A program made the translations under genes and the position numbers. A model generated the notes under the pieces. It had not been told where the DNA came from. It searched no databases and saw only the letters and a list, made by a program, of their open reading frames with translations. DNA of 64,000 bases from SFWF01 sp045539925 (GTDB taxonomy: Bacteria > Bacillota > Clostridia > Oscillospirales > Acutalibacteraceae): assembly GCA_045539925.1 (NCBI GenBank), contig JAZQGH010000145.1:10085-74084 (forward strand), given 5' to 3'. Positions 48,396 through 56,593 of this stretch are shown one piece after another; positions within the stretch are counted from its first letter, which is position 1; every line of letters starts with the position of its first letter.

Positions 48396-49619
48396 TTATA
48401 AATCTTTCCTGTTACTGATTTTATTTTCAGACGGCTGACCGTCGTTTTTATAAAGCAGCTTCAGTGCTATGGGGGTAAGCACCGAAGAAATGATTATCAG
48501 TGCGATAACCGCAATAAAGAATTCCGAGCTGAGCACTCCTGCCTCTGCGCCTTTAGTGGCTACAATAAGTGCAACCTCGCCTCGCGCCATCATTCCTGCG
48601 CCGATACGAAGAGAGTCTTTGTTTGAAAATCTCGCCATTTTTGACGCAACAAAGCATCCGCCCAGCTTACACGCCATTGCAACAAGGGCAAAGCAGACCG
48701 CAAAGGTAATGAGCAGCGGGTCGATATTTGCAAATTCTATAGTAACCTTTATACCTATACCTGCAAAAAACACAGGAGTAAATATCATATAAGAGCTGAT
48801 GTCAAGCTTACGCGTGGTGTCCTCACTTGCAGATTTTACGGTGCGGATTATAACACCTGCCACAAAGGCTCCCGTAATGTCGGCAATTCCGAAAACCGCC
48901 TCTGCCGCCCAGGAGAAGAGCAGACAGGTTACAAGGCTGAATATAGGAACTCTCCTTGTGTGGGGACGGTATTTTTCAAGCCAGTAAAACAGCTTGTGCA
49001 GAATAACACCTGCAACAACAGAGCAGACAAAGAAGGCAATTGTACGAAGAATCACCCAGAGTGCCTCTCCCCCACCACCTGCGGAGTTTTTAAGTCCCGA
49101 AACGAAGGCTAAAAGCACAATTCCTATAACGTCGTCTATTATAGCGGCACTGAGAATTATTGTTCCCACCTTGGATTTGAGTCTTCCAAGCTCCCGCAGC
49201 ACCTCTACCGTAATTCCCACCGAGGTGGCGGTCATAATAACGCCAATGAAAACGGCTGTCCAGAATTTGTCGGAACCGACGGCACCAAAGCCATAAAAGG
49301 CAGAAAAAAGCAAAAATCCGCCCACAAGAGGAACGATTACACCCATAGCCGCAACCAAAAGGGATATTGCCCCCGTTGATTTTATCTCTTTAAGGTCGGT
49401 TTCCAGTCCTGCCGAGAACATCAGCATAAGAACTCCGATTTCAGCCATAAAGACAAGGGGCTCACTGCTTTCGACAATGCCTAAGAGGTTGCCTCCCACA
49501 AGCAGACCCGCTATAATTTGTCCAACCACCTGAGGCACCTTGATGTGCCGCATTAAAATTGACAGTGCCTTGCAGGCAAAAAGAATTATTGCAAGGTCAA
49601 AAATCAGTCCGTAGTCCAT
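48396..49619 (-). CDS. Cation/proton antiporter (CPA2/Kef type)
   Basis: A 407-residue integral membrane antiporter with about 12-13 hydrophobic segments, exchanging Na+ or K+ for protons. The start YGLIFDLAIILFACKALSILMRHIKVPQVVGQIIAGLLVG is typical of the family. The core ion-binding region appears as ILSAAIIDDVIGIVLLAFVSG with the paired Asp residues (DD). No cytoplasmic TrkA-type nucleotide domain is attached, so it resembles NapA/GerN-like members more than KefB/C. GerN-type antiporters take part in spore germination in Bacillus; its place next to spoIIE is suggestive only. AGGAG precedes the ATG. Confidence 0.88.
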   Translation of the reverse strand: MDYGLIFDLAIILFACKALSILMRHIKVPQVVGQIIAGLLVGGNLLGIVESSEPLVFMAEIGVLMLMFSAGLETDLKEIKSTGAISLLVAAMGVIVPLVGGFLLFSAFYGFGAVGSDKFWTAVFIGVIMTATSVGITVEVLRELGRLKSKVGTIILSAAIIDDVIGIVLLAFVSGLKNSAGGGGEALWVILRTIAFFVCSVVAGVILHKLFYWLEKYRPHTRRVPIFSLVTCLLFSWAAEAVFGIADITGAFVAGVIIRTVKSASEDTTRKLDISSYMIFTPVFFAGIGIKVTIEFANIDPLLITFAVCFALVAMACKLGGCFVASKMARFSNKDSLRIGAGMMARGEVALIVATKGAEAGVLSSEFFIAVIALIIISSVLTPIALKLLYKNDGQPSENKISNRKDL

Positions 49620-49693
49620 AAAATCTCCTCTTTTCTTTTATATTCTACTACTAATTTTAAAAAGTTCAAGAGGAAAATTAAATTCATTATATT

Positions 49694-49802
49694 TGTCATT
49701 CTGAGGAGTGGTAGGATCGTAAGAATCTCTCGGGGTGATGTGTTTATGCGGTTGTTTTTATCAGATTTGCGATTCTTCGCATCGCAGATGCTCAGAATGA
49801 CA
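49694..49802. repeat. Dispersed inverted-repeat element with TGTCATTCTGAG ends
   Basis: TGTCATTCTGAG at 49694-49705 is the exact complement of CTCAGAATGACA at 49791-49802. GATTCTTCGCATCGCAGA lies inside. A half copy occurs at 45821-45862. Similar elements are common in intergenic DNA of many bacteria. Confidence 0.7.
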
Positions 49803-49829
49803 TTTTCAGCAAGGTTGCCGTTTAAATAT

Positions 49830-49884
49830 TCGTGCCGCAAGGCACACATTTCCCTTAGCCCTTAGCCCTTGGCACTCGGCCCTA
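49830..49884. repeat. Copy of a GTGCCG(C)AAGGCAC-type repeat
   Basis: CGTGCCGCAAGGCACACATT and then TTTCCCTTAGCCCTTAGCCC. Related copies are at 56099-56150, 58575-58630 and 59638-59680. Confidence 0.6.
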
Positions 49885-49885
49885 T

Positions 49886-50650
49886 TCACTGTTTCTTCTG
49901 CTGTTTAAGCCAGATTTTCATAACGAGGGTGTGGGGGAGAATTTTTGTGAGTAGTACCTGCGCTCTTATCATAGGTCCGACCACCGATACATCCTTGCCT
50001 CGTTTCATATCCTTAAAGGCGCGATTAACCACCTGTTCGGCGGTGAAAAACTGATTATAATAGGTTATAACGCTGTCGTCGACCACAGCTCTGTCAAAAA
50101 ACTCGGTTTTGACCCAACCTGGGCAGACCGCCATCATCTTAATACCTTTTGGACGAAGCTCGGCATTTATTGCCCTTGTAAAGCTCAGGACATACGCCTT
50201 TGTTGCGCCGTAGACCCCGATATAGGGTACGGGCTGGAAGGAGGACAGAGAGCCTATCTGATAGACCTCACTTCCCTCTTTAAGATAAGGCAGAGTGACA
50301 TAGGTCATTGCAGTGAGCGCTTTTGCGTTTAAATCTATCATACCGAGCTGTTCTTCAAGGGTAAGATTTTCAAAAGCCTCAAATTTTCCGTAGCCTCCTG
50401 CATTTATAAGCACCTTTACCTCGGGCTTTTCTGCCTCTAGCAGGGCTTTATATTCGCCGATTGCCTCATCCTTAGTAAGGTCCGTCGCTATGGGGCGTAT
50501 TTTTTGCCCTATTTCGGCTTTAAGCTCGCAAAGTCGGTCGAGACGACGGGCTATTACCCATATTTCATCAAAATTTTCCTCATTACTCAGTCTTTTTACA
50601 AATTCTCTTCCCATTCCGCTGGAAGCTCCTGTTACAACTGCTATTTTCAT
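49886..50650 (-). CDS. Short-chain dehydrogenase/reductase
   Basis: NAD(P)-dependent oxidoreductase of the classical SDR family, 254 residues. Visible: TGASSGMGREFVKRL (cofactor loop), an NAG-type motif as LINAGGYG, and the catalytic Tyr and Lys in YIGVYGATKAYVLSF, then CPGWVKTEF. The frame can start three codons earlier at a GTG, but that GTG is part of the ribosome site GAGGTG, so ATG 50650 is chosen. The substrate is unknown. Members with this look (lipid or keto-acyl reductases such as DltE/YqjQ-like) are common in Firmicutes. It may be transcribed from the liv operon upstream or from its own signal. Confidence 0.87.
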   Translation of the reverse strand: MKIAVVTGASSGMGREFVKRLSNEENFDEIWVIARRLDRLCELKAEIGQKIRPIATDLTKDEAIGEYKALLEAEKPEVKVLINAGGYGKFEAFENLTLEEQLGMIDLNAKALTAMTYVTLPYLKEGSEVYQIGSLSSFQPVPYIGVYGATKAYVLSFTRAINAELRPKGIKMMAVCPGWVKTEFFDRAVVDDSVITYYNQFFTAEQVVNRAFKDMKRGKDVSVVGPMIRAQVLLTKILPHTLVMKIWLKQQKKQ

Positions 50651-50707
50651 AAAATTCACCTCTTAATATACAAAAGCGGCGGGAGCAAGCCCCCGCCCTA
50701 CTTTTTT

Positions 50708-51418
50708 CTATCCGCCGAGATATGCCTTTTTAACCTGATCGCTGGCGGCAAGCTCAGCTCCTGTGCCTGTCAGCACAATGCTACCCGTCTCGAGCACGTA
50801 TGCTCTGTCGGAAATAGCGAGAGATTTACCTGCATTCTGCTCAACAAGCAGAATGGTGGTGCCGTCCTTGTTTATGTCCTTGATTATCTCAAAAACCTGA
50901 TCTACAAGGAGGGGGGAAAGACCCATAGAGGGCTCGTCAAGCATTAAAAGCTTGGGGTGGGACATAAGAGCGCGTCCCATAGCAAGCATCTGCTGTTCAC
51001 CGCCCGAAAGGGTTCCCGCAATCTGATTTTTACGCTCTGCAAGGCGGGGAAAACGGGTATATATCTTCTCGATATCCTCCTTAAAGTTTACATCCTTGCC
51101 CTGAGAATATGCGCCCATCATAAGATTTTCGTAAACGGTAAGCTCCTGAAAAACGCGGCGTCCCTCGGGGACCTGTGACATTCCAAGATGTACGATTTTA
51201 TGACAGGGTGTTTTTGTTATATCGTGACCGTCATAAATAACGGTACCTGCGCGGGAGGGAATAAGACCGATTACCGACTGCATAGTGGTGGTCTTTCCTG
51301 CTCCGTTAGCTCCGATAAGGGTTACAATCTCGCCCTCGTTTACCTCGAAGCTGATGCCTTTAAGCGCCTTGATAACGCCATAGTAAACTTCTAAATCTTT
51401 AACTTCCAAAAGAGCCAT
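50708..51418 (-). CDS. livF: Branched-chain amino acid ABC transporter ATPase LivF
   Basis: One of two ATPases of the high-affinity branched-chain amino acid importer. The 236 residues show Walker A GANGAGKTT, Q-loop region SQVPEGRRVFQELTVYENLMMG (the VPEGR form is characteristic of LivF), signature LSGGEQQMLAMGRAL and Walker B LLMLDEPSMGLSP. It follows livG by four bases. Last liv gene of the operon. GAGGAT-type ribosome site ahead. Confidence 0.93.
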   Translation of the reverse strand: MALLEVKDLEVYYGVIKALKGISFEVNEGEIVTLIGANGAGKTTTMQSVIGLIPSRAGTVIYDGHDITKTPCHKIVHLGMSQVPEGRRVFQELTVYENLMMGAYSQGKDVNFKEDIEKIYTRFPRLAERKNQIAGTLSGGEQQMLAMGRALMSHPKLLMLDEPSMGLSPLLVDQVFEIIKDINKDGTTILLVEQNAGKSLAISDRAYVLETGSIVLTGTGAELAASDQVKKAYLGG

Positions 51419-51422
51419 AGCG

Positions 51423-52193
51423 TTATCCTCCTATATATGCTTTTATAACCTCGGGGTCGTTAAGAGCGACCTCGGGGGCGCCCTGTGCCAGAACTGTACC
51501 GAAGTTTAAAACGGTAATTTCGTCGCAGAGACCCGAAACGAACTTCATATCGTGCTCGATAAGAAGAATGGTAACATTATACTCGTCGCGGATGTGGCGA
51601 ACGATGTCCATAAGCTCCGCCGTCTCGTTAGGGTTCATACCTGCGGCAGGCTCGTCAAGGCAGAGAAGCTTCGGATTAGTGGCAAGTGCGCGGGCAATCT
51701 CAAGTTTTCTCTGCTTACCGTAGGGCAGGTTGCAGGAAAGATTATTTCTTTCCTCCTCAAGACCTACTATTCTGAGTATCTCCTTTGCCCTTTCTCTCAT
51801 TGCCTTTTCGGTTTTGAAGTGGCGGGGCAGACGAAGAATACTTGCAAACATAGAGCACTTAAACTCGGGCTGATTGTGAAGTCCTACAAGTACATTTCTG
51901 ATAACCGTCATATTGTTGAAAAGACGGATGTTCTGGAAGGTGCGGGCAATTCCCTTATGGTTTATGGTCTCCTGACCCTTTCCCGTAAGGTTTTCGCCGT
52001 CAAGCCAGAACTTACCTGTTGTGGGCTTGTAAACACCCGTTATCATATTGAAAACGGTGGTTTTTCCTGCTCCGTTGGGTCCGACAAGTCCGTAGAGTTG
52101 ACCTTCTTTGATTTCGAGATTTAATTCCTGAACAGCCTTAAGTCCGCCAAAGGAGATGCCTAAATTTTCGGTTTTTAAAACTACCTTAGCCAT
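51423..52193 (-). CDS. livG: Branched-chain amino acid ABC transporter ATPase LivG
   Basis: Second ATPase of the importer, 256 residues. Visible: Walker A GPNGAGKTT, the Q-loop GIARTFQNIRLF, signature LPYGKQRKLEIARAL (LivG form of the C-loop) and Walker B LLCLDEPAAGMNPNE, switch IEHDMKFV. It starts at the last base of livM (one-base overlap), so translation is coupled. Confidence 0.93.
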   Translation of the reverse strand: MAKVVLKTENLGISFGGLKAVQELNLEIKEGQLYGLVGPNGAGKTTVFNMITGVYKPTTGKFWLDGENLTGKGQETINHKGIARTFQNIRLFNNMTVIRNVLVGLHNQPEFKCSMFASILRLPRHFKTEKAMRERAKEILRIVGLEEERNNLSCNLPYGKQRKLEIARALATNPKLLCLDEPAAGMNPNETAELMDIVRHIRDEYNVTILLIEHDMKFVSGLCDEITVLNFGTVLAQGAPEVALNDPEVIKAYIGG

Positions 52194-53326
52194 TATTTAT
52201 CCTCCTTTGCGCCCTTATCGGGGGTATAAGGGGAACTGAGCTGAAGATCGGTGGACAAAACCTCGTCCATCTGAATTTTCGTGGGTACACGATCCCATTT
52301 TGCCTCATCGTCGCGGACCTTTTGGGGGTCGTGCTTCCTGATTTTTGCAAAAACACTTTTAATATTATAGGTCTCGCGGAAGCTCTTAAGACCTGGGGCA
52401 TTGTTATAGATAACAAGCACAATAAGGATAAGAGCATAGAAAAGGTCCTGCAGCACTGCAAGGTCTCCTGTAAGAATGGTTTGAAGCTTAACATCAAGGA
52501 AGGTGATAAGGGCTGCGGCAATGATCGAGCCGTTGATGCTTCCCATACCGCCGAGAACTACCATAACCAGTATCTCGATAGAGTAATTGTAGCTGAACTT
52601 TTCACTTTGAACTGTGTAGTTTGAAAAGCTGTAGAGAACACCCGCAATTCCTGCAAAGAAGGAAGAAATGGTGAATACAAACAGTTTGTACTTGGTAATA
52701 TTGATACCCGTAGCACGAGCAGCAATCTCGTTATCGCGGATGGATGTGATGGCGCGTCCGTGCTTTGAGCGGATAAGATTTTGTGTAACCGCAAGACAGA
52801 CAAGGACCAAGACAAATGCGATAATAAAGAGAAAATCCTTATCAAAACGGGGCGTGTCAAGACCCAGAGAGCCGCCGAAGGACTCTTTAGAGGTGTTCAT
52901 AAATATTGCGCGGACTATTTCGCCGAAAGCGAGTGTAACGATAGCAAGATAGTCTCCGCGGAGACGAAGGGCGGGCAGACCGATTATTATACCGAAAACT
53001 GCCGCAACAAGACCACCTACTACAAGAGATACTGCAAGTGTGGGCACTTCGCCGATAATAGGCTCAAGCACAACGGCTGTCTTACCGCCTAGATATGCAC
53101 CGACACACATAAAGCCTGCGTGACCCAGAGAAAGCTCTCCAAGGAAGCCTACAACAAGGCTTAAGGAAACCGCAAGCATAACCGCGATGGCAATTTTTTC
53201 TAAAAGATATATGTTGGATGAGGTAAGGGAGCCTGTAAGGGACATTACCGCAAAGATTACCGTGAAAACTGCTACGCCGATATAGTTGACATAGTGCTTC
53301 CACTTAATGTTTTTAAGCGCTGTCAT
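52193..53326 (-). CDS. livM: Branched-chain amino acid ABC transporter permease LivM
   Basis: Membrane component with about eight to ten hydrophobic segments, 377 residues. Family motifs include SLVVGFLGELSLGHAGFMCVGAY, LRLRGDYLAIVTLAFGEIVR and ATGINITKYKLFVFTISSFFAGIAGVLY, then GGMGSINGSIIAAALI. The about 60-residue C-terminal tail after the last segment is hydrophilic and longer than usual (ends PYTPDKGAKEDK). It overlaps livH by one base. Confidence 0.92.
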   Translation of the reverse strand: MTALKNIKWKHYVNYIGVAVFTVIFAVMSLTGSLTSSNIYLLEKIAIAVMLAVSLSLVVGFLGELSLGHAGFMCVGAYLGGKTAVVLEPIIGEVPTLAVSLVVGGLVAAVFGIIIGLPALRLRGDYLAIVTLAFGEIVRAIFMNTSKESFGGSLGLDTPRFDKDFLFIIAFVLVLVCLAVTQNLIRSKHGRAITSIRDNEIAARATGINITKYKLFVFTISSFFAGIAGVLYSFSNYTVQSEKFSYNYSIEILVMVVLGGMGSINGSIIAAALITFLDVKLQTILTGDLAVLQDLFYALILIVLVIYNNAPGLKSFRETYNIKSVFAKIRKHDPQKVRDDEAKWDRVPTKIQMDEVLSTDLQLSSPYTPDKGAKEDK

Positions 53327-54198
53327 TATACCTTCTCCCTTCTCTTTTTACCTAAAATGCCCGTAGGACGGACAAGAAGGATGACTATAAGTATTAAAAA
53401 CTCGATAGCGTCGGTATAGGGGGCAATGGCAGGTATCTGGAAAGAGATAGCCTCGATAATGCCCATAAGAATACCGCCAAGCATTGCACCGGGAATGGAG
53501 CCGATTCCGCCGATAACCGCAGCGGTAAACGCCTTGATACCCGGCATTGCGCCAAGAGTGTTTGAAAGACTGGGTGACTTCATAAGCATAAAGAAACCCG
53601 CACAAGCCGCAAGAGCCGAGCCTATGGCAAAGGTTATCATAATTATTTTATTAACATTGATACCCATAAGCTGTGCTGCACCCTTATCCTCTGAGACAGC
53701 AACCATAGCGCGTCCTGTTTTTGTATATTTTACAAACAGGTTTAAAACTATCATAATTGCAAAGGAAGCAACAAGGGTGATGAGAATGTATACAGGTATC
53801 TTAAGCTCGCCGAGAACGACGTTACCCATATCTCCCACAATGACCATTCTGGGAGCAGAGCCGAATATCATCTGTGCAGTCGACTGCAGAAGGTAGCTTA
53901 CACCGATAGCCGTAATAAGAACAGCCAGAGGAGAGGCACCGCGCAGGGGCTTATAGGCAACCTTTTCGATGGTAACGCCCAGCAGCATACAGAATATAAT
54001 TGCAGCCACAAGACCTAAAATGGGGTTGCCCAGCATGGACACAACCACAAAAAGGGTATATCCTCCCACCATTATTACATCACCGTGGGCGAAGTTAAGC
54101 ATTTTTGCAATACCGTAAACCATTGTATAGCCCAATGCTATCATAGCATAGGTACCGCCTGCCGAAAGACCGTTAATTAAAGTTTCGATAATGTTCAT
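53326..54198 (-). CDS. livH: Branched-chain amino acid ABC transporter permease LivH
   Basis: First permease of the importer, 290 residues with about eight hydrophobic segments. Motifs: NGLSAGGTYAMIALGYTMVYGIAKMLNFAHGDVIMVGGY, YKPLRGASPLAVLITAIGVSYLLQ, and GIKAFTAAVIGGIGSIPGAMLGGI. It lies 84 bases after the binding-protein gene; that gap may hold a processing or partial termination site that lets the binding protein be made in excess. Confidence 0.93.
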   Translation of the reverse strand: MNIIETLINGLSAGGTYAMIALGYTMVYGIAKMLNFAHGDVIMVGGYTLFVVVSMLGNPILGLVAAIIFCMLLGVTIEKVAYKPLRGASPLAVLITAIGVSYLLQSTAQMIFGSAPRMVIVGDMGNVVLGELKIPVYILITLVASFAIMIVLNLFVKYTKTGRAMVAVSEDKGAAQLMGINVNKIIMITFAIGSALAACAGFFMLMKSPSLSNTLGAMPGIKAFTAAVIGGIGSIPGAMLGGILMGIIEAISFQIPAIAPYTDAIEFLILIVILLVRPTGILGKKRREKV

Positions 54199-54282
54199 AT
54201 ATAAACCTACATAAAATTATGACAATTTGCCGGAGCGGAAAACCACACCGGCAAATCAGTCTTCTTTGAAATTTAAAGGAAA

Positions 54283-55458
54283 TTATTTCTCGTCTGCTAC
54301 AGAATTTGCGGTTTTAAGGGTGTACTTAACAGCGCCCTTCTCAACATAACCGTTGTCCTGCCAGGTGATGTTATTACCTGTAACACCGCTGTAGGAGAAG
54401 TCTCCGCCGAACTGAGCCTTAAGAATATCGCAAAGGTCGGAAGCAGAGATGGTAACATCAATCTTTTTGCCTGCATCGATAGCAGCCTTCATAGCGTTAA
54501 AGATTGCATATACGCAGTCATAAGCAGATGCGCCGAACTGGTTAAGGGTAGCAGCGCCGTATTTCTCGGTGTACTTCTTGATGAAGTCTGCTGCTGCACC
54601 TTCGGTAGCGTTAGAGTCGAAGTGAGAAAGCATAGAAACTTCCTGAGGAATGATGGAGAAATCTTCGAACTGACCTGCAAGACCGTCGAATCCGTCACAG
54701 CCGTAATAAACAGCGTCGGGAGCAATGGTGTCCTTAGCCTGAGTCATAAATACAGAAGCAGGACCGTAGTAGATGGGCATAAAGATGAACTTGCAATCTT
54801 TAAGCTGACCAATCTGAGTAGAGAAGTCAGAAGCTTTGCCTGTGAATACGGTTTCAACAATCTTGATAGAATCATCAAGATTATCCTTGAACTGCTGGAA
54901 GATACCGTTGGAATAAGCATCGTCGGACTTGTAGAATACGCCGATGGTCTGATTCTTGTAGATGCCGTTTACATACTCGGCAGCAACCTTACCCTGATTG
55001 CCGTCTGCGAAGCACATCTGGAAACCGTTGTCGAACTCGGGGATGTCGTCGCCCGAAGCAGAAGGAGTAAGGAAGAATACGTTATCTTCTGCGGAATACT
55101 TCTTGTACTCAAGGCCGGGGCCTGTGGTAACGGTGCCGAGGGAAACCTGCATACCGTCTTCGAGCATAGAAGAATAGTTGGTGGAAACCTTTGCGGGGTC
55201 GTGAGTGTCGTCGGTAGTGAGAAGCTTGAATTTTACTCCGTTAAGACCGCCTGCTGCATTGATTTCGTCAACAGCCATTCCTGCAGCGTTTTTAACTGCT
55301 TCGCCGTAAACTGCGGCATCACCTGTGAGGGGGCCCGAAACACCGATAACAAACTCGGTATTATCTGCGGTATAGTTTGCACCACCGCAGGCTGCGAGGG
55401 TAAGGAGCATAGCTGCTGCCATAACCAACGCAAGAGCTTTTTTGAATACTGATTTCAT
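54283..55458 (-). CDS. livK: Branched-chain amino acid ABC transporter binding lipoprotein
   Basis: Extracellular lipid-anchored binding protein of the importer, 391 residues. The signal peptide KSVFKKALALVMAAAMLLTLAACGG ends in a lipobox LAAC. The mature part is a type I periplasmic-binding fold (Leu/Ile/Val family): FVIGVSGPLTGDAAVYGEAVKNAAGMAVDEINAAGG, then TDDTHDPAKVSTNYSSM and FLTPSASGDDIPEFDN, which form the amino-acid site. First gene of the operon; the order K-H-M-G-F is the standard one. AAGAGGAGA precedes the ATG. The actual ligand range (Leu, Ile, Val, or other amino acids or amides) cannot be told from sequence alone. Confidence 0.92.
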   Translation of the reverse strand: MKSVFKKALALVMAAAMLLTLAACGGANYTADNTEFVIGVSGPLTGDAAVYGEAVKNAAGMAVDEINAAGGLNGVKFKLLTTDDTHDPAKVSTNYSSMLEDGMQVSLGTVTTGPGLEYKKYSAEDNVFFLTPSASGDDIPEFDNGFQMCFADGNQGKVAAEYVNGIYKNQTIGVFYKSDDAYSNGIFQQFKDNLDDSIKIVETVFTGKASDFSTQIGQLKDCKFIFMPIYYGPASVFMTQAKDTIAPDAVYYGCDGFDGLAGQFEDFSIIPQEVSMLSHFDSNATEGAAADFIKKYTEKYGAATLNQFGASAYDCVYAIFNAMKAAIDAGKKIDVTISASDLCDILKAQFGGDFSYSGVTGNNITWQDNGYVEKGAVKYTLKTANSVADEK

Positions 55459-55518
55459 AAAAAATCTCCTCTTTCTTTTGTAGGTAAATTTGATAAAAAG
55501 AAAAATTTCCTTTTTACT

Positions 55519-55547
55519 ATTTTAGCACAGTAAAGTCAATCTGTTAA
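55519..55547 (-). promoter_or_regulatory. Promoter of the liv operon
   Basis: On the minus strand, TTAACA (complement of 55542-55547) and TAAAAT (complement of 55519-55524) with a 17-base spacer. The leader is about 55 bases. Confidence 0.65.
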
Positions 55548-55601
55548 CTGTGAGTTTTGACAAAATTGATTAACATTTTTAAACAGATTGCCTAAAAGCG
55601 G

Positions 55602-55767
55602 CTTAGTGTGACAGGACTTGAACCTGTCACACCTTACAAATGAGAAATTTCCGTTCGCCGTTGCCTTGTCGCTTGCGATCCGCCAGCCTTGCAAAATCGA
55701 GCGCAAAGCCGCACGGATAAAGGCGGCGCGCGAAACTATGACAGGGTTCGAATCCTGTCACACTAAA
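55602..55767. repeat. Inverted-repeat element with tRNA T-arm-like ends
   Basis: CTTAGTGTGACAGGACTTGA at the left end and its near complement TTCGAATCCTGTCACACTAA at the right end. Each arm is also a hairpin by itself: GTGTGACAGG with CCTGTCACAC around ACTTGAA, and TGACAGG with CCTGTCA around GTTCGAAT. The loops look like tRNA T loops, but no complete tRNA can be built. The middle is GC-rich. Confidence 0.6.
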
Positions 55768-55894
55768 TCAGCAGCATCTTATCGTTTGCCGCCCCGTCGG
55801 AGCCTGCTTTTGCGAAGGCTTCAAGCAAAGCTTCAACCGTAAATTTCTTTTTGTCTTCGCCCTCTATATCAAGGATTATCTTGCCTGCGTTCAT
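55763..55894 (-). CDS. Possible small protein, or remnant of a gene
   Basis: A 43-codon frame reading NAGKIILDIEGEDKKKFTVE and LLEAFAKAGSDGAANDKMLL. The acidic, helix-friendly composition looks like coding sequence, but no ribosome site stands at the correct distance (GGAG is 17 bases upstream), and the stop codon falls in the end of the neighbouring inverted-repeat element. I do not recognise it. It could be a leaderless small gene or the surviving end of a longer one. Confidence 0.35.
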   Translation of the reverse strand: MNAGKIILDIEGEDKKKFTVEALLEAFAKAGSDGAANDKMLLI

Positions 55895-56214
55895 TATAAT
55901 GAGACGCTATTGCTCCACACTCTTATGTATTGGACAGCATAACACTTTAAAGCATTAAAGTCAAGTGATGTTCTTAAAAATTTTCAATTGTTTTTTATAC
56001 AGCAGTCAAACCAAAGACGTAAAGATTTATAAAAAAGGCTCCCTTGCTGTAAGGGAGCCTTTTTTATATTGTTCGGGGGCGTTTTGCCATTTTTATATCA
56101 GTGCCGCAAGGCACTCCGACCCTCAGTCCTAGGTCCTTGACCCTTCAACGGTTGCAGTGGAATTTGCCGATTTTGGTATCCGTCTGACCACTGATCACTG
56201 TTAACTTATGCGCT
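55895..56214. other. Gene-free stretch with repeat pieces
   Basis: Apart from the terminator at 56036-56068, this holds a GTGCCGCAAGGCAC repeat copy (56099-56150) and a reversed copy of the GGACAGACGGATACC repeat (about 56172-56200, GGTATCCGTCTGACCACTGA). I see no coding sequence. Confidence 0.6.
56036..56068. terminator. Intrinsic terminator hairpin
   Basis: AAAAGGCTCCCTT pairs with AAGGGAGCCTTTTTT around a short loop. No gene end is next to it on either strand, so it may belong to an unseen small RNA or to the small frame at 55763-55894. Confidence 0.7.
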
Positions 56215-56400
56215 CCCACCCTGCCGTATCGGGCACTTGAATAACCTGCGATTAAGGCAGGTGGGTGTTCTCCGCTCGGTTCGGGCTTCCAACGTCCGTG
56301 TCGATAAGCTCGACACGGGAGGCCTGCTCACCTGCCGAGCGAGATCGAACTCCCAAAATAATGATTGTAGGGTTATAAATGCCGCAGTCCGCGAACAGGG
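56215..56400 (+). ncRNA. Candidate structured RNA (identity uncertain, possibly 6S-like)
   Basis: A long rod can be folded: CCGTGTCGA (near 56298) with TCGACACGG as the tip, GGGCTTCC with GGAGGCCT below it, CGCTCGG with CCGAGCG, then GTTC/GAAC and GGG/CCC, with internal loops between. GGCAGGTG with CACCTGCC forms an alternative that excludes the CGCTCGG pairing. The GCTCGGTTCGGG piece and the rod with internal loops recall 6S RNA, but I cannot confirm this. It lacks the SRP and tmRNA signatures I looked for. The frame that runs through it (56237-56503) does not look like a protein. Confidence 0.4.
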
Positions 56401-56454
56401 TAGGATTGTCGCTTTGCGCCAATTAAATCCGTTTCCCTTGGAAACGAATCAAAT

Positions 56455-56592
56455 CCCTCATGGGATGAAATCACTTAGTGATGAAATCCGCTGCCGCGAA
56501 TGAAACGAATTTGATTTCATTTTGTGCAAAGCACAAGATTTCATTATAAATTTATTTATGATTTCATTGCGCCGAAGGTGCGATTTCATTTA
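56455..56592. repeat. Array of small hairpins separated by GATTTCATT words
   Basis: GATGAAATC occurs at about 56463 and 56480, then GATTTCATT at about 56511, 56539, 56561 and 56580. Between the words lie mini-hairpins: CACTTAGTG, GTGCAAAGCAC, AAATTTATTT and GCGCCGAAGGTGC. The word is constant while the hairpins differ. It ends at the stop codon of the DUF1292 gene. Confidence 0.65.
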
Positions 56593-56593
56593 A

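Noticed and set aside
49604..49849. 81-codon minus-strand frame upstream of the antiporter gene
   Set aside because: It consists largely of the TGTCATTCTGAG repeat and overlaps the antiporter start in another frame.
55602..55767. Complete tRNA gene at this site
   Set aside because: T-arm-like hairpins are present, but no matching acceptor stem with D arm and anticodon arm in correct spacing could be assembled.
55618..55842. 74-codon frame on the plus strand through the inverted-repeat element
   Set aside because: It spans both repeat arms and a GC-rich hairpin region, with no ribosome site.
56237..56503. 88-codon frame across the candidate structured RNA
   Set aside because: It passes through complementary hairpin arms, has biased low-complexity composition and lacks a ribosome site; the structure explains the sequence better.
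56455..56592. CRISPR array
   Set aside because: The repeated word is only nine bases, occurs in both orientations and alternates with hairpins, and no cas genes are present.
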